DNA of 64,000 nucleotides from NCBI GenBank assembly GCA_963837715.1, contig CAWIOF010000002.1, positions 1,364,001 through 1,428,000 of the forward strand, written 5' to 3'. The stretch's first letter is position 1. Each line of letters opens with the position of its first letter. Positions 25,540 to 34,177 of the stretch are shown piece by piece. This stretch comes from JANYLB01 sp963837715 (GTDB taxonomy: Bacteria; Actinomycetota; Acidimicrobiia; IMCC26256; JANYLB01). The position numbers were made by a program, and so were the translations under genes. The notes beneath the pieces were generated by a model. It was not told the origin of the DNA. It saw only the letters and a program-made list of their open reading frames with translations, and ran no database searches.

Positions 25540-27126
25540 TCAGTCGTCGTCGGTGTCGGCCGACTGCTTCCACACCGTGTGGGCGTCGAAGCCGCCGAAC
25601 GGGTCGATGGTGAGGTCGCGCACCGCGGCGGGAGCGACGAGGCGGGTCTCGAACTGCACCACGGGCGCAACCGCGAACGTTGCGAGCACGCCTGCTGCCG
25701 CGTCGGCGTAGGCGCGCCGGCTACGGTTCGGGTTCACCGACTTCCGGGCCTCCTGCACCGCGCCGTCGACGTCGGGACTCGCCACGTGGGCGACGTTCTC
25801 CGGCGCGCCGGTGATGAACCACGGTGAGAGGAACGGGTCTTCGCTGGGGTAGTCGCCGAGCACACCGAAGCGGAACACCTCCGGGTCACCGTTCGCGAGG
25901 AAGTTCGCGTAGTCGGCCTCGGGGTGGGGGCGGGGGGTCGCAGGGATGCCGACCGCGGCGAGTTGGGTCACGAGCTCGTCGGCGAGCGCCTTCTGGATCG
26001 GCGAATCGTCGTAGTCGACGGCGACCGCGGGGACGACTCCGCCCGGGAACGCCTCCGCGAGCAGCTGCTTCGACGCCGCCACGTCGAAGTCGCAGAGCGT
26101 GCGGCACTGGTCCACCCCGCCACCGGGGATCCCCTGCGGGACGAGCCCGGAGGCGACGACCCCGCCGGGATACGCCGAGTCGACGAGCTGCTTGGCGTTC
26201 ACGGCCTGCACGATCGCCTGGCGGAACCGCGCGTCGGCGAACTTCGGGTTCGTGATGTCGATCGCGTAGAACCCGATCGCGAGGTACGGCGCCGAGTGGA
26301 GTTCGGCGTCGACTCCGGCCGGGGCGGTGTCGTCGCGACCCAGCCGGAGGACGTCGACGGCACCGTCGTCGAACGCGGTCCTCGCGGCATCGAACGACTC
26401 GTACCCGACGAGGTCGATGCGGGAGAGCCGGGCCGAGCCCGCGCCCCCACTCGACCGCTCGAGCTCGAGCGTGGTCCCGGTTCGGTCGGCGTAGCGGAAC
26501 GGACCGGAGCCGACGGGCTCCTCCGCGATCGTCGCGATCTGGGCCGGATCGACGATCCCGAGCCCGGGGTACGAGAACACCGCCGGCAGGGCGGCGAACG
26601 GCTCGGTGAGCGTGACCTCGATCTTGCGGGATCCCTTGGCCACGACTCCGCTCAGCTCGGCGACGCCGTCGGTGTCGTGCGCGGCGGCGTAACCGGTGAT
26701 GCGCTCGAGCAGCGGCGCGATCGGAGACGCAGTGGCCTTCGCGGCGACGCGGTCGAAGGTCGCCTTCACATCGGACGCAGTGATCGGCGAACCGTCGGAG
26801 AACTCCAGCCCCTTGAGCAAGGTGAACGTGAAGACGGTCTGCTCGTCGTTCACGTGCCATCGGGCCGCCAGACCGGGCCGGGGTTCCTGCGTGCGCGGAT
26901 CGAGGTCGACGAGCGGGGTGAACAGCATCTCGGCCACGGCCGCTTCGGTCGGGTCGTCGGCCTGGGCGGGGTCGAGCGTCGTCAACCCGACGGTCGCGAC
27001 GCGGAGGGTGCCGCCCCGTCGGGGTGCGTCGGCATCGGATCCCGAATCCGAACAGGCGACGAGCCCCACGACCGACACCACCAACACCGCGCAGAGCATC
27101 AGTCGGGCCGGCAAGTTCGGTCGCAT
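25540..27126 (-). CDS. ABC transporter substrate-binding lipoprotein (peptide family 5)
   Basis: A 528-residue extracellular solute-binding protein. ATG 27126 (MRPNLPARLMLCAVLVVSVV) gives a lipoprotein signal with lipobox GLVAC. The SBP_bac_5 landmarks follow: RGGTLRVATVGLTTLDPAQ, EFSDGSPITASDVKATFDRV and RFRQAIVQAVNAKQLVD. It binds an oligopeptide or similar solute for the transporter encoded upstream. It is the last gene of the operon, and its start shares one base with the preceding ATPase stop (TGATG). A second, unlike binding protein begins the same operon. Confidence 0.87.
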   Translation of the reverse strand: MRPNLPARLMLCAVLVVSVVGLVACSDSGSDADAPRRGGTLRVATVGLTTLDPAQADDPTEAAVAEMLFTPLVDLDPRTQEPRPGLAARWHVNDEQTVFTFTLLKGLEFSDGSPITASDVKATFDRVAAKATASPIAPLLERITGYAAAHDTDGVAELSGVVAKGSRKIEVTLTEPFAALPAVFSYPGLGIVDPAQIATIAEEPVGSGPFRYADRTGTTLELERSSGGAGSARLSRIDLVGYESFDAARTAFDDGAVDVLRLGRDDTAPAGVDAELHSAPYLAIGFYAIDITNPKFADARFRQAIVQAVNAKQLVDSAYPGGVVASGLVPQGIPGGGVDQCRTLCDFDVAASKQLLAEAFPGGVVPAVAVDYDDSPIQKALADELVTQLAAVGIPATPRPHPEADYANFLANGDPEVFRFGVLGDYPSEDPFLSPWFITGAPENVAHVASPDVDGAVQEARKSVNPNRSRRAYADAAAGVLATFAVAPVVQFETRLVAPAAVRDLTIDPFGGFDAHTVWKQSADTDDD

Positions 27127-28199
27127 CAGATCGCGGCTCTCTCTTCGGCGAAGTGACAGGCCACTGCGTGCCCCTGACCTCGTTCGATCAACTCGGGCTC
27201 GGCTTCGGCGCACAGGTCCTGCGCTTTCCAGCACCGGGTGCGGAACCGACAGCCGCTCGGCGGATCCGCCGGACTCGGCACATCACCTTCGAGGACGATC
27301 CGGTTGCGCTGCCGTTCCTTGCGGGGGTCGGGTACCGGCACCGCGCTGAGCAGCGCCTGGGTGTAGGGGTGCGCAGGATGCTCGTAGACGTCGTCGGCGC
27401 TGCCGACTTCGACGATCTTGCCGAGGTACATCACGCCAACGGAATCGCAGATGTGGCGGACGACCCCCAGGTCGTGCGCGATGAACACGTAGGCGAGACC
27501 CAACTCGGCCTGGAGATCCTCGAGCAGGTTGACCACGCCGGCCTGGATCGACACGTCGAGCGCGGAGACCGGTTCGTCGAGCACGAGAAGGTCGGGATTG
27601 AGCGACAGCGCGCGGGCGATCCCGATGCGCTGACGCTGGCCGCCGGAGAACTCGTGCGGGTACCGGGTCGCGTGCTCAGGGTTGAGCCCGACGAGCTGCA
27701 TGAGCTCCTCGACCCGCTGTTCGCCGTCGGACCCGTAGATCCGATGGACCCGCATGGGCTCGGCGATGATCGACGCGACCGTCATCCGCGGGTCGAGCGA
27801 CGCGTACGGGTCCTGGAAGACGATCTGCATGTTGCGGCGCATCTCGTACAGCTCCCGCTTCGACGCGGAGAGGACCTCCGCGCCACGGAAGCGGACCGAC
27901 CCCGAGGTGGCGGGCAGCAGGCGGAGCAGCACCCGTCCTGTGGTCGACTTCCCACAGCCCGACTCACCCACGAGTCCGAAGGTCTCACCTCGGCGCACCG
28001 AGAAGCTGACGCCGGAGACCGCCTGGACCGCACCCACGGTCCGCCGGAGCACCCCGCCCCGGATCGGGAAGTGCTTCACCAGGTCGACCACCTCGAGGAT
28101 GACGTCTCCATCGTTCGCTCCGGCTGCGGTCCTCGATCGCTCACCGACTCCCGCCCCGCGCTCGCTGTCCGGACCTTCGCCTGCGCTCGCTGCGCTCAC
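27126..28199 (-). CDS. Oligopeptide ABC transporter ATPase (OppF/DppF type)
   Basis: A 357-residue ATPase: Walker A GESGCGKST, Q-loop IVFQDPYASLDPRMTV, signature FSGGQRQRIGIARAL, Walker B LLVLDEPVSALDVS and H-loop FIAHDLGVV. The C-terminal oligopeptide-type extension includes SGCRFRTRCWKAQDLC, with the Cys cluster that can hold an Fe-S centre in some members. The first ~40 residues are an unusual Gly/Ala/Glu-rich lead. GTG 28199 overlaps the OppD stop by GTGA. It pairs with OppD on the inner face. Confidence 0.88.
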   Translation of the reverse strand: MSAASAGEGPDSERGAGVGERSRTAAGANDGDVILEVVDLVKHFPIRGGVLRRTVGAVQAVSGVSFSVRRGETFGLVGESGCGKSTTGRVLLRLLPATSGSVRFRGAEVLSASKRELYEMRRNMQIVFQDPYASLDPRMTVASIIAEPMRVHRIYGSDGEQRVEELMQLVGLNPEHATRYPHEFSGGQRQRIGIARALSLNPDLLVLDEPVSALDVSIQAGVVNLLEDLQAELGLAYVFIAHDLGVVRHICDSVGVMYLGKIVEVGSADDVYEHPAHPYTQALLSAVPVPDPRKERQRNRIVLEGDVPSPADPPSGCRFRTRCWKAQDLCAEAEPELIERGQGHAVACHFAEERAAI

Positions 28200-29209
28200 T
28201 GGAAGATCTCCTCGGCGAAGTGGCACGCGGAACGGTGGCCGGGGAGCACCTCGCGCAGTTCCGGAACCACCTGGGTGCACGGGCCGTCGAGGCGGGCGTC
28301 GGGACACCGCGGGTGGAAGGAACAGCCGGCCGGGCGGAACACCATCGACGGAGGTTGGCCCGTGATGCGATGCAGACGATCCGACTTGTCGGCCCGGCGG
28401 TCGAGCCGGGGAAGGGAGGCGAGCAGTCCGGCGGTGTAAGGATGCCGACTCTCGTAGAACACGTCGTCGACCGACGCGAGCTCGACCTGCTGGCCCGCGT
28501 ACATCACCATGACGCGGTCGGCGACACCGGCGACGACTCCGAGGTCGTGGGTGATGAGCACGATCGCCGAGCTCGTGCGCTCCTGGATCCGCTCGAACAC
28601 GTCGAGGACCTGGGCCTGGATGGTCACGTCGAGTGCCGTGGTCGGCTCGTCGGCGATCAGCAGGTCGGGATCGTTCGCGATGGCCATGGCGATCATGGCG
28701 CGCTGGCGCATCCCGCCCGAGTACTCGTGCGGGTACTGCTCGGCGCGATCGGTCGGGTTCGGGATCCCAACGAGATCGAGCAGCTCGAGCACGCGGGCCT
28801 GGAGGTCCGACTTCCCGATCTTGCGGTGGACGGTGACCGCTTCTGCGATCTGGTCGCCGACCTTGTGCGCGGGGTTCAGTGCCGCGAGTGCGTCCTGGAA
28901 CACCATGGCGATGCGATCGCCCCGGATCTTCTCCAGCTCCTTCTCCGAGAGCGCGCGGAGATCCCGCCCCTCGAACACGATCCGGCCCGAGACCTGCGCC
29001 CGGCCGGGGAGCAGGCCGAGCACCGCCATCGACGTGACCGTCTTGCCCGAACCCGACTCCCCCACGATCCCCAGGGTCTCGCTCGGCATCACACTGAACG
29101 ACACGTCGTCGACGGCGTGCAGCAACCCGTCGTCGGTCGGGAACGTGACCGAGAGCTGCTCGACCGCCAGCAACGGCTCCCCGGCGGCCCGATCGGTCGG
29201 CGCGCTCAC
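28196..29209 (-). CDS. Oligopeptide ABC transporter ATPase (OppD/DppD type)
   Basis: A 337-residue ATPase: LLAVEQLSVTFPTDDG, Walker A GESGSGKTVT, Q-loop MVFQDALAALNPAH, signature YSGGMRQRAMIAMAI, Walker B LLIADEPTTALDVT, switch His ITHDLGVVAG. The C-terminal SCSFHPRC-like cluster reads AGCSFHPRCPDARL. GTG 29209 overlaps the permease stop (GTGA) and starts shortly before the first strand. Upstream in-frame sequence is the permease gene read out of frame. It powers uptake with OppF. Confidence 0.88.
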   Translation of the reverse strand: MSAPTDRAAGEPLLAVEQLSVTFPTDDGLLHAVDDVSFSVMPSETLGIVGESGSGKTVTSMAVLGLLPGRAQVSGRIVFEGRDLRALSEKELEKIRGDRIAMVFQDALAALNPAHKVGDQIAEAVTVHRKIGKSDLQARVLELLDLVGIPNPTDRAEQYPHEYSGGMRQRAMIAMAIANDPDLLIADEPTTALDVTIQAQVLDVFERIQERTSSAIVLITHDLGVVAGVADRVMVMYAGQQVELASVDDVFYESRHPYTAGLLASLPRLDRRADKSDRLHRITGQPPSMVFRPAGCSFHPRCPDARLDGPCTQVVPELREVLPGHRSACHFAEEIFQ

Positions 29210-30192
29210 GTGCGCCCCGATTGTGGGTCGAACGCGTCGCGCAGGCCGTCGCCGAGGAAGTTCACCGCGAGCACCGTGATGAGGATGGCCGCGCCCGGGA
29301 AGTAGAGCAGGTAGGCCTTGTCGGTCCCGACGTAGCCCTCGGCATCGGACAGCATCTTCCCCCACGACGTGTTCGGCGGCTGCACGCCGAACCCGAGGAA
29401 CGACAACGTCGACTCGGCGATGATCGCGCCCGCGACCGCGAGGGTCGCGTCGACCATGATCGGACCGATCGTGTTGGGGATGAGATGCCTCGTGATGATC
29501 CGGAACGGCGACGCACCCGCGGCGCGCGCGGCTTCGACGTACTCCTTCTCCTTCAGCGACATCACCTGACCCCGCACCACGCGGGCGATGTACATCCAGA
29601 AGATGCCCGCGAGCACGAGGATGATCGTGATGTTGCTCTGACCGAAGTACTGGAGCGCGAGCGCGAGGATCGCGATGTCGGGCACGATCAGGAACAGGTC
29701 GGTGAACCGCATCAGCGCCTGGTCGGTGGCCTTCCCGAAGAACCCGGCCACCGCGCCCACCGTCGCGCCGACGACGGTGGAGAGCAACGCCACCGTGATG
29801 CCGATCTCGAGTGAGATCTGGCCCGCGAACAACAGGCGGCTCAGTTGGTCGCGACCGAGCTCGTCGGTCCCGAACCAGTGGTCGGCGTTCGGGCTCACCG
29901 GACCGAGCAGGAGGTCCTGGGAGTTGCGGTCGTACGGTGCGATCCAACTCGCCCCGAAGCAGATCACGATCAAGAAGAGCAGGACGAAGATCGACGCCAC
30001 CGCGACCCGGTGCCGCAGGAACCGCTTCCGGAACAGCTGCCACTGCGAACGAGCCACGGGGCCGTCGCCGCCACCGCCTCCACCCAGCTCGACGCCGGCG
30101 CGGGCGCTGAGCTCGGTCGGCATGATCCCGCCCGTGTCCATCCGACCCGAGAGCTGCGCGTCGGATCTGCGCATCTCCTCCTCGGGGATCAC
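29206..30192 (-). CDS. Oligopeptide ABC transporter permease (OppC/DppC type)
   Basis: A 328-residue inner-membrane permease. After a cytoplasmic Gly-rich lead (ELGGGGGGDG), helix 1 is VAVASIFVLLFLIVICFGASW. NADHWFGTDELGRDQLSRLL is the OppC N-terminal motif. Five further helices surround the EAA loop (YVEAARAAGASPFRIITRHL), which docks the ATPases. GTG 30192 overlaps the stop of a short repeat-encoded leader frame (GTGA). ATG 30174 is an alternative start with better codon choice. Both would be translated after OppB by coupling. Confidence 0.87.
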   Translation of the reverse strand: MIPEEEMRRSDAQLSGRMDTGGIMPTELSARAGVELGGGGGGDGPVARSQWQLFRKRFLRHRVAVASIFVLLFLIVICFGASWIAPYDRNSQDLLLGPVSPNADHWFGTDELGRDQLSRLLFAGQISLEIGITVALLSTVVGATVGAVAGFFGKATDQALMRFTDLFLIVPDIAILALALQYFGQSNITIILVLAGIFWMYIARVVRGQVMSLKEKEYVEAARAAGASPFRIITRHLIPNTIGPIMVDATLAVAGAIIAESTLSFLGFGVQPPNTSWGKMLSDAEGYVGTDKAYLLYFPGAAILITVLAVNFLGDGLRDAFDPQSGRT

Positions 30193-30275
30193 GACGTCCC
30201 TCCCGCGGTCATGACAGGCGCTCCCGCGGTCACGACAGGCGCTCCCGCGGTCATGACAGGCGCTCCCGCGGTCAT
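30189..30275 (-). CDS. Small repeat-encoded leader ORF between oppB and oppC
   Basis: Between the permease genes, a 28-codon frame reads four 7-residue units of the type MTAGAPV (third unit begins with V, last unit ends GGTS). Its ATG overlaps the oppB stop (ATGA), and its stop overlaps the oppC GTG (GTGA). The gap is therefore bridged by continuous translation. It may be a real coupling peptide or a by-product of repeat growth at an ATGA junction. No known family. Confidence 0.4.
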   Translation of the reverse strand: MTAGAPVMTAGAPVVTAGAPVMTAGGTS

Positions 30276-30285
30276 GACAGGCGCA
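30199..30285. repeat. 21-bp tandem repeat, about four copies
   Basis: The unit AGGCGCTCCCGCGGTCATGAC (here described as 21 bases: AGGCGCTCCC then GCGGTCATGAC) recurs about four times. One copy has CACGAC in place of CATGAC. Each unit carries the complement of an ATGA stop-start overlap. The unit length is a multiple of three, so reading frame is preserved through the array. Confidence 0.85.
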
Positions 30286-31243
30286 CCCGGGGGTCGAGCA
30301 CGCCGTAGAGCACGTCGGCGAGCAGGTTGAACGTCACGATGAACACCGCGGTCACCACGGTCCACGCGACGAGCACGGTCGCGTCGCCCGCGAGCAGGGA
30401 GTCGTAGAACAGGCGTCCCATCCCGGGGATCGAGAAGATCGTCTCCGTGATGATCACGCCACCGAAGAGCACCCCGATGTCGAGGGCCATGATCGTGACG
30501 AGCGGGATGAGCGCGTTGCGCAGCCCGTGCTTCACGATCACCTGCCGGCGCGGCACACCCTTGGCCCGGGCCGTGCGGATGTAGTCGCTCTGCAACACGT
30601 CGAGCATCGACGCCCGTTGGAACCGGCTCCACCCCGCGATGATCTGCACCGTGAGGGTGAGCACCGGCAGCGCGAGGTGCCGGAAGTAGTCGAGGTTCAA
30701 GCCGGTCGAGTCGCCCGAGTGCAGCCCGACGAACGAGAAGATGGGTTCCTGGAGGTTGAACCACTGGACCGGCTGCACCGCGAGCAACTCGATCGCGATC
30801 AGCCCGAACCAGAACGGGGGTAACGCGAGCCCCACGAACGACAACCCGGTGAACGTGTAGTCGAGCGGCGAGTACTGCTTCACCGCTGAGTAGACCCCGA
30901 CCGCGATCGCCACCGTGGCCGACAACAGGATGCCCCAGAAGATGAGCTGGACCGTGTACCAGAGCGACCGACGGATCATGTCGAAGACGTCTTCCCGGGT
31001 CCGCTCGCTCTGGCCCCAGTCGCCCCGCACGAAGTCGCCGAGCCACTCCGTGTACTGGACGACCACCGGCTTGTCGAGGCCGAGGCGCTTCTGCTCGCGC
31101 GCCACGGCCGCAGAGTCGGCCCGACCCGATCGCAGCTTCGCGGTGGGATCGAACGTGGCCCGCACGAACACGAACAGCAGGAACGACGCGATCAGCACGA
31201 CCGGGATCGTGTAGAGGATCCGGCGTCCGAGGAAGTTCAGCAC
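30272..31243 (-). CDS. Oligopeptide ABC transporter permease (OppB/DppB type)
   Basis: A 323-residue permease with six membrane helices. FLGRRILYTIPVVLIASFLL is the characteristic first helix, followed by ATFDPTAK and the L-G-L-D-K-P-V-V-V-Q-Y-x-x-W-L element. The EAA loop is RTARAKGVPRRQVIVKHGLRNAL. The final helices end LADVLYGVLDPRVRLS. GTG 31243 begins 43 bases after the stop of the binding protein gene. Its stop lies within the 21-bp tandem repeat and overlaps a small leader frame. It forms the pore with OppC. Confidence 0.88.
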   Translation of the reverse strand: MLNFLGRRILYTIPVVLIASFLLFVFVRATFDPTAKLRSGRADSAAVAREQKRLGLDKPVVVQYTEWLGDFVRGDWGQSERTREDVFDMIRRSLWYTVQLIFWGILLSATVAIAVGVYSAVKQYSPLDYTFTGLSFVGLALPPFWFGLIAIELLAVQPVQWFNLQEPIFSFVGLHSGDSTGLNLDYFRHLALPVLTLTVQIIAGWSRFQRASMLDVLQSDYIRTARAKGVPRRQVIVKHGLRNALIPLVTIMALDIGVLFGGVIITETIFSIPGMGRLFYDSLLAGDATVLVAWTVVTAVFIVTFNLLADVLYGVLDPRVRLS

Positions 31244-31286
31244 CGCGTGGACGGGCCCGACGGTCGAGGCCGCGCCGGGTCCGGCG

Positions 31287-33014
31287 CTACCCCTGGAGCT
31301 GCCAAGTGTTCATGTTCCAGAACATCGCCGTGATCGGGTTGTCGCTCAGGTTGCCCGAGATCTTGTCGCTCCAGATCGCGATGTTCGGGAGCGGATCGAG
31401 CGGGAGCGACACCTGGTTCTCGGCCATGAGTTGGTCGGCCTGCACCTGGCTCTGCTTGCGCAACGCGTCGTCGCTGCTCTGGTCGACCGTGCTGAGCAAC
31501 GGGTCGAGGGCAGGGATCTCGGTGCGGGTGTAGTTCTGGCCCGAGTTGTCGTTCGCCTTCGACGGGACGTTCGACGAGCACATGATCACGCAGAGGCCCG
31601 GGTCGAGGTTCGTGTTGACCTGCGCGTAGAGCGCCAGCTGGTAGTTGCCCTCGACGAGCGTGACCCCGAACAGCTGGTCGGCGCTCTGGTTCTTGATCTT
31701 CAGGTTGATCCCTGCCGTCTTCAACTGCTCCTGCAGGATCTGCTCGGTGAGCTCACGGCGCTGGTTGTCGGCGGTGGTGATGATCGTGAGGTTCAGCTTC
31801 TTGCCGTTCTTGGCGTAGATGCCGTCGCCGCCCTTTGCCCAGCCGTCGCCGGTGAGCAGCTGGTCGACCATCTGGAGGTTCAGCGTGTAGCCGGCCCAGG
31901 CCTGCTGGTCGCCGTACTCGGCCGTGATCGGTGGGTTGAGACTCTGGCTCGACTTCGTGACGCCGAGGTCGCCGAACAGGCGCGTGACGACGGCGTCGCG
32001 GTCGATGGCGTACGCGATCGCTTGGCGCACCGCGACCGAGTTCAACGGGGCCTTGGCGTTGTTCATCCACAGCGCTTCGATGCTGCCCGTGTCGGCGGTG
32101 TAGGAGGTCTTCGCGTTCGGCAGACCTTCCTTGATCGCGTCGACCGCGTCGAGCTGGGGCTGCGGGTAGATGCCGAGCACCTCGCCGGTCTGGAAGGCCT
32201 TGAACTGCGCGGTGGTGTCGGGGATGAACTTGAAGATCACCTTGGAGATCTTCGGCTTCTCACCCCAGTAGTTGTCGTTCGGGATGAGCGTCACGTCGAC
32301 GCCGCGGTTCCAGCTCTCGATCTTCCACGGACCGCCCGACCACTTGTACCCGTCCTTGGTGGCCTTGTCGCGGTTCTTGCCCTCGAGGATGTGACTCGGC
32401 CAGACGCCGTAGTCGGTGCCGAACAGCGACCGCCACGGACCGTACGACTCGTTGGGCTTGAACGTGACAACGGCGGTCGCGGGGTCGGTGTCGTCGACCG
32501 ACGCGATGTTCTCGTAGCCCGTCTTGGAGTAGACGTCGTTGCTGTTCGCGATCTGGTCCCACGTGTACTTGAAGTCGCTGGAGGTGATCGGCGTGCCGTC
32601 GGACCAGACGGCGGCGGGGTTGATCTTGTAGGTGACCACCTGGGGCGGCCCGGCCGTGAGCGTCGGCGGCTCGGCGAGCAGGTTGCTCGGGGCGTAGTCC
32701 CAGTTGGAGCCGTCCTTCACGATGTCGAAGGCGGCCGGCATCGTCTGGTACTGCATGATCCACGCGCCCCAGGCCAGGCCCGCGCAGCTGGCGATCCAGT
32801 CGGCGCAGTCGGGCTCCTGTTCGGCCGCGAGCACCAACGTGCCGGCGTCGGGCGTGCTCGAGCCCGACCCGGACGGAACCGTGGGTGAGCTGGAGTCGTT
32901 GCTGTCGGACCCGCCGCACGCGGCGAACGCCATCGCGCCGACCAGGCCCAGCGCGAACACACGGAGAAACACCCTGCGACGACTCACCAGTCCACCTTCG
33001 ATCTTCCTCGACAT
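31287..33014 (-). CDS. ABC transporter substrate-binding lipoprotein (peptide family 5), first gene of operon
   Basis: A 575-residue binding protein. The signal FLRVFALGLVGAMAFAAC gives a lipid-linked Cys, then a Ser-rich tether. SBP_bac_5 features follow: WSDGTPITSSDFKYTWDQI, FIPDTTAQFKAFQTGEVLG and SVAVRQAIAYAIDRDAVVTR. The L-A-A-E-Q-E-P-D-C-A-D-W start resembles binding proteins of the actinobacterial peptide-importer group. It heads the operon, and its sequence is unlike the family member at the other end, so the two may bring different solutes to one transporter. Confidence 0.88.
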   Translation of the reverse strand: MSRKIEGGLVSRRRVFLRVFALGLVGAMAFAACGGSDSNDSSSPTVPSGSGSSTPDAGTLVLAAEQEPDCADWIASCAGLAWGAWIMQYQTMPAAFDIVKDGSNWDYAPSNLLAEPPTLTAGPPQVVTYKINPAAVWSDGTPITSSDFKYTWDQIANSNDVYSKTGYENIASVDDTDPATAVVTFKPNESYGPWRSLFGTDYGVWPSHILEGKNRDKATKDGYKWSGGPWKIESWNRGVDVTLIPNDNYWGEKPKISKVIFKFIPDTTAQFKAFQTGEVLGIYPQPQLDAVDAIKEGLPNAKTSYTADTGSIEALWMNNAKAPLNSVAVRQAIAYAIDRDAVVTRLFGDLGVTKSSQSLNPPITAEYGDQQAWAGYTLNLQMVDQLLTGDGWAKGGDGIYAKNGKKLNLTIITTADNQRRELTEQILQEQLKTAGINLKIKNQSADQLFGVTLVEGNYQLALYAQVNTNLDPGLCVIMCSSNVPSKANDNSGQNYTRTEIPALDPLLSTVDQSSDDALRKQSQVQADQLMAENQVSLPLDPLPNIAIWSDKISGNLSDNPITAMFWNMNTWQLQG

Positions 33015-33068
33015 CCCACTGCCCCGAGAGCGATCACTCTCGCACCGGATCTCTCGGCACGCGCGGAC

Positions 33069-33305
33069 CTACGGTTGAAGATTGAGCCCGAGCAGGATCA
33101 CGGCGAACACGAAGATGGTGGCCGTGATCACGGTGAGGCGGTCGAGGTTGCGCTCCACCACCGTGGATCCGGCCATCGAACCACCGAGTGAGCCACCGCC
33201 GAACATGTCGGACAAACCGCCCCCTCGCCCCGCGTGCAGGAGGATGAAGACGATCATGACCAACGCGGTCACCACGACGATGCCGATCAGGATGGCGTCG
33301 ATCAC
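33069..33305 (-). CDS. secG: Preprotein translocase subunit SecG
   Basis: A 78-residue protein with two membrane helices (AILIGIVVVTALVMIVFILLH and LTVITATIFVFAVILLGL). The loop between them, GRGGGLSDMFGGG, is the SecG hallmark. It assists SecYE in protein export. GTG 33305 has a GGGAGAT ribosome-binding site. It follows tpiA, as in the conserved gap-pgk-tpiA-secG order of actinobacteria. Confidence 0.9.
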   Translation of the reverse strand: MIDAILIGIVVVTALVMIVFILLHAGRGGGLSDMFGGGSLGGSMAGSTVVERNLDRLTVITATIFVFAVILLGLNLQP

Positions 33306-33379
33306 AGGATCTCCCGGGTGACGAGGAACAGCGGGTACAAGCCAGAAAACGGTATCACCACCGTCGGCACCCGATCGGC

Positions 33380-34177
33380 TCAGGTGCTGCCGTAGCGGAT
33401 GATCCGCCCGAAATCCTCCGGGTCGAGGGAGGCCCCGCCGACCAGCAGGCCGTCGATCCCGGGTCGGCCCATGAGTTCGGCGGCGTTGCCGGGCTTGGCG
33501 CTCCCGCCGTACTGGATGCGCACCGCGTCGGCGGTCGCGGTGTCGAACCGCTCGGCCAGGGCGGCCCGGATCACCGCGATCGTGACCTCGGCGTCTTCGG
33601 GCGTGGCCGTGCGGCCCGTCCCGATCGCCCAGATGGGCTCGTAAGCGACGACCGAGGCTGCGACGTCGACCTTCTTCACCCCGTCGAATGCGTTCACCAC
33701 CTGCGAGCTGACCTTGGCGTCGGTGCCGCCGGCCTCCCGCTCTTCGAGGGTCTCCCCCACGCAGGCGATGGGGGTCATCCCGTTCGCGATCACTGCGCGC
33801 ACCTTGCGGTTCACGACGTCGTCGGTCTCGGCGAAGAACTGGCGCCGCTCGGAGTGGCCGACGATCACGTAGCTCACGTTCAGCTTCGCGAGCATCACCG
33901 GCGACACCTCCCCGGTGAAGGCGCCCTCTTTCTCGAAGTAGCAGTTCTGGGCCCCGAGCGCGATCGGGATCTCGTCGCTCTCGAGCGTCGTCTGGACCGA
34001 ACGGATGTCGGTGAACGGCGGACACAGCACCACGTCGACGAGCTCGTAGTCGTCTTCGGTCAGCAGGTACGACAGCTTCTGGGTGTACTGGATCGCGGTG
34101 AAGTGGTCGTGGTGCATCTTCCAGTTCCCCGCGATGAGCGGCTTGCGGGGTTCGTCGTCGCCGGGAGTCGCGGTCAT
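33380..34177 (-). CDS. tpiA: Triosephosphate isomerase
   Basis: A 265-residue (beta/alpha)8 enzyme that interconverts dihydroxyacetone phosphate and glyceraldehyde 3-phosphate. AGNWKM carries catalytic Lys20, VGHSERRQFF His108 and VVAYEPIWAIGTG Glu180. The phosphate loop YGGSAKPGNA is also present. Length is normal. ATG 34177 overlaps the pgk stop (ATGA), so the two are translationally coupled in one glycolytic operon. Confidence 0.96.
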   Translation of the reverse strand: MTATPGDDEPRKPLIAGNWKMHHDHFTAIQYTQKLSYLLTEDDYELVDVVLCPPFTDIRSVQTTLESDEIPIALGAQNCYFEKEGAFTGEVSPVMLAKLNVSYVIVGHSERRQFFAETDDVVNRKVRAVIANGMTPIACVGETLEEREAGGTDAKVSSQVVNAFDGVKKVDVAASVVAYEPIWAIGTGRTATPEDAEVTIAVIRAALAERFDTATADAVRIQYGGSAKPGNAAELMGRPGIDGLLVGGASLDPEDFGRIIRYGST

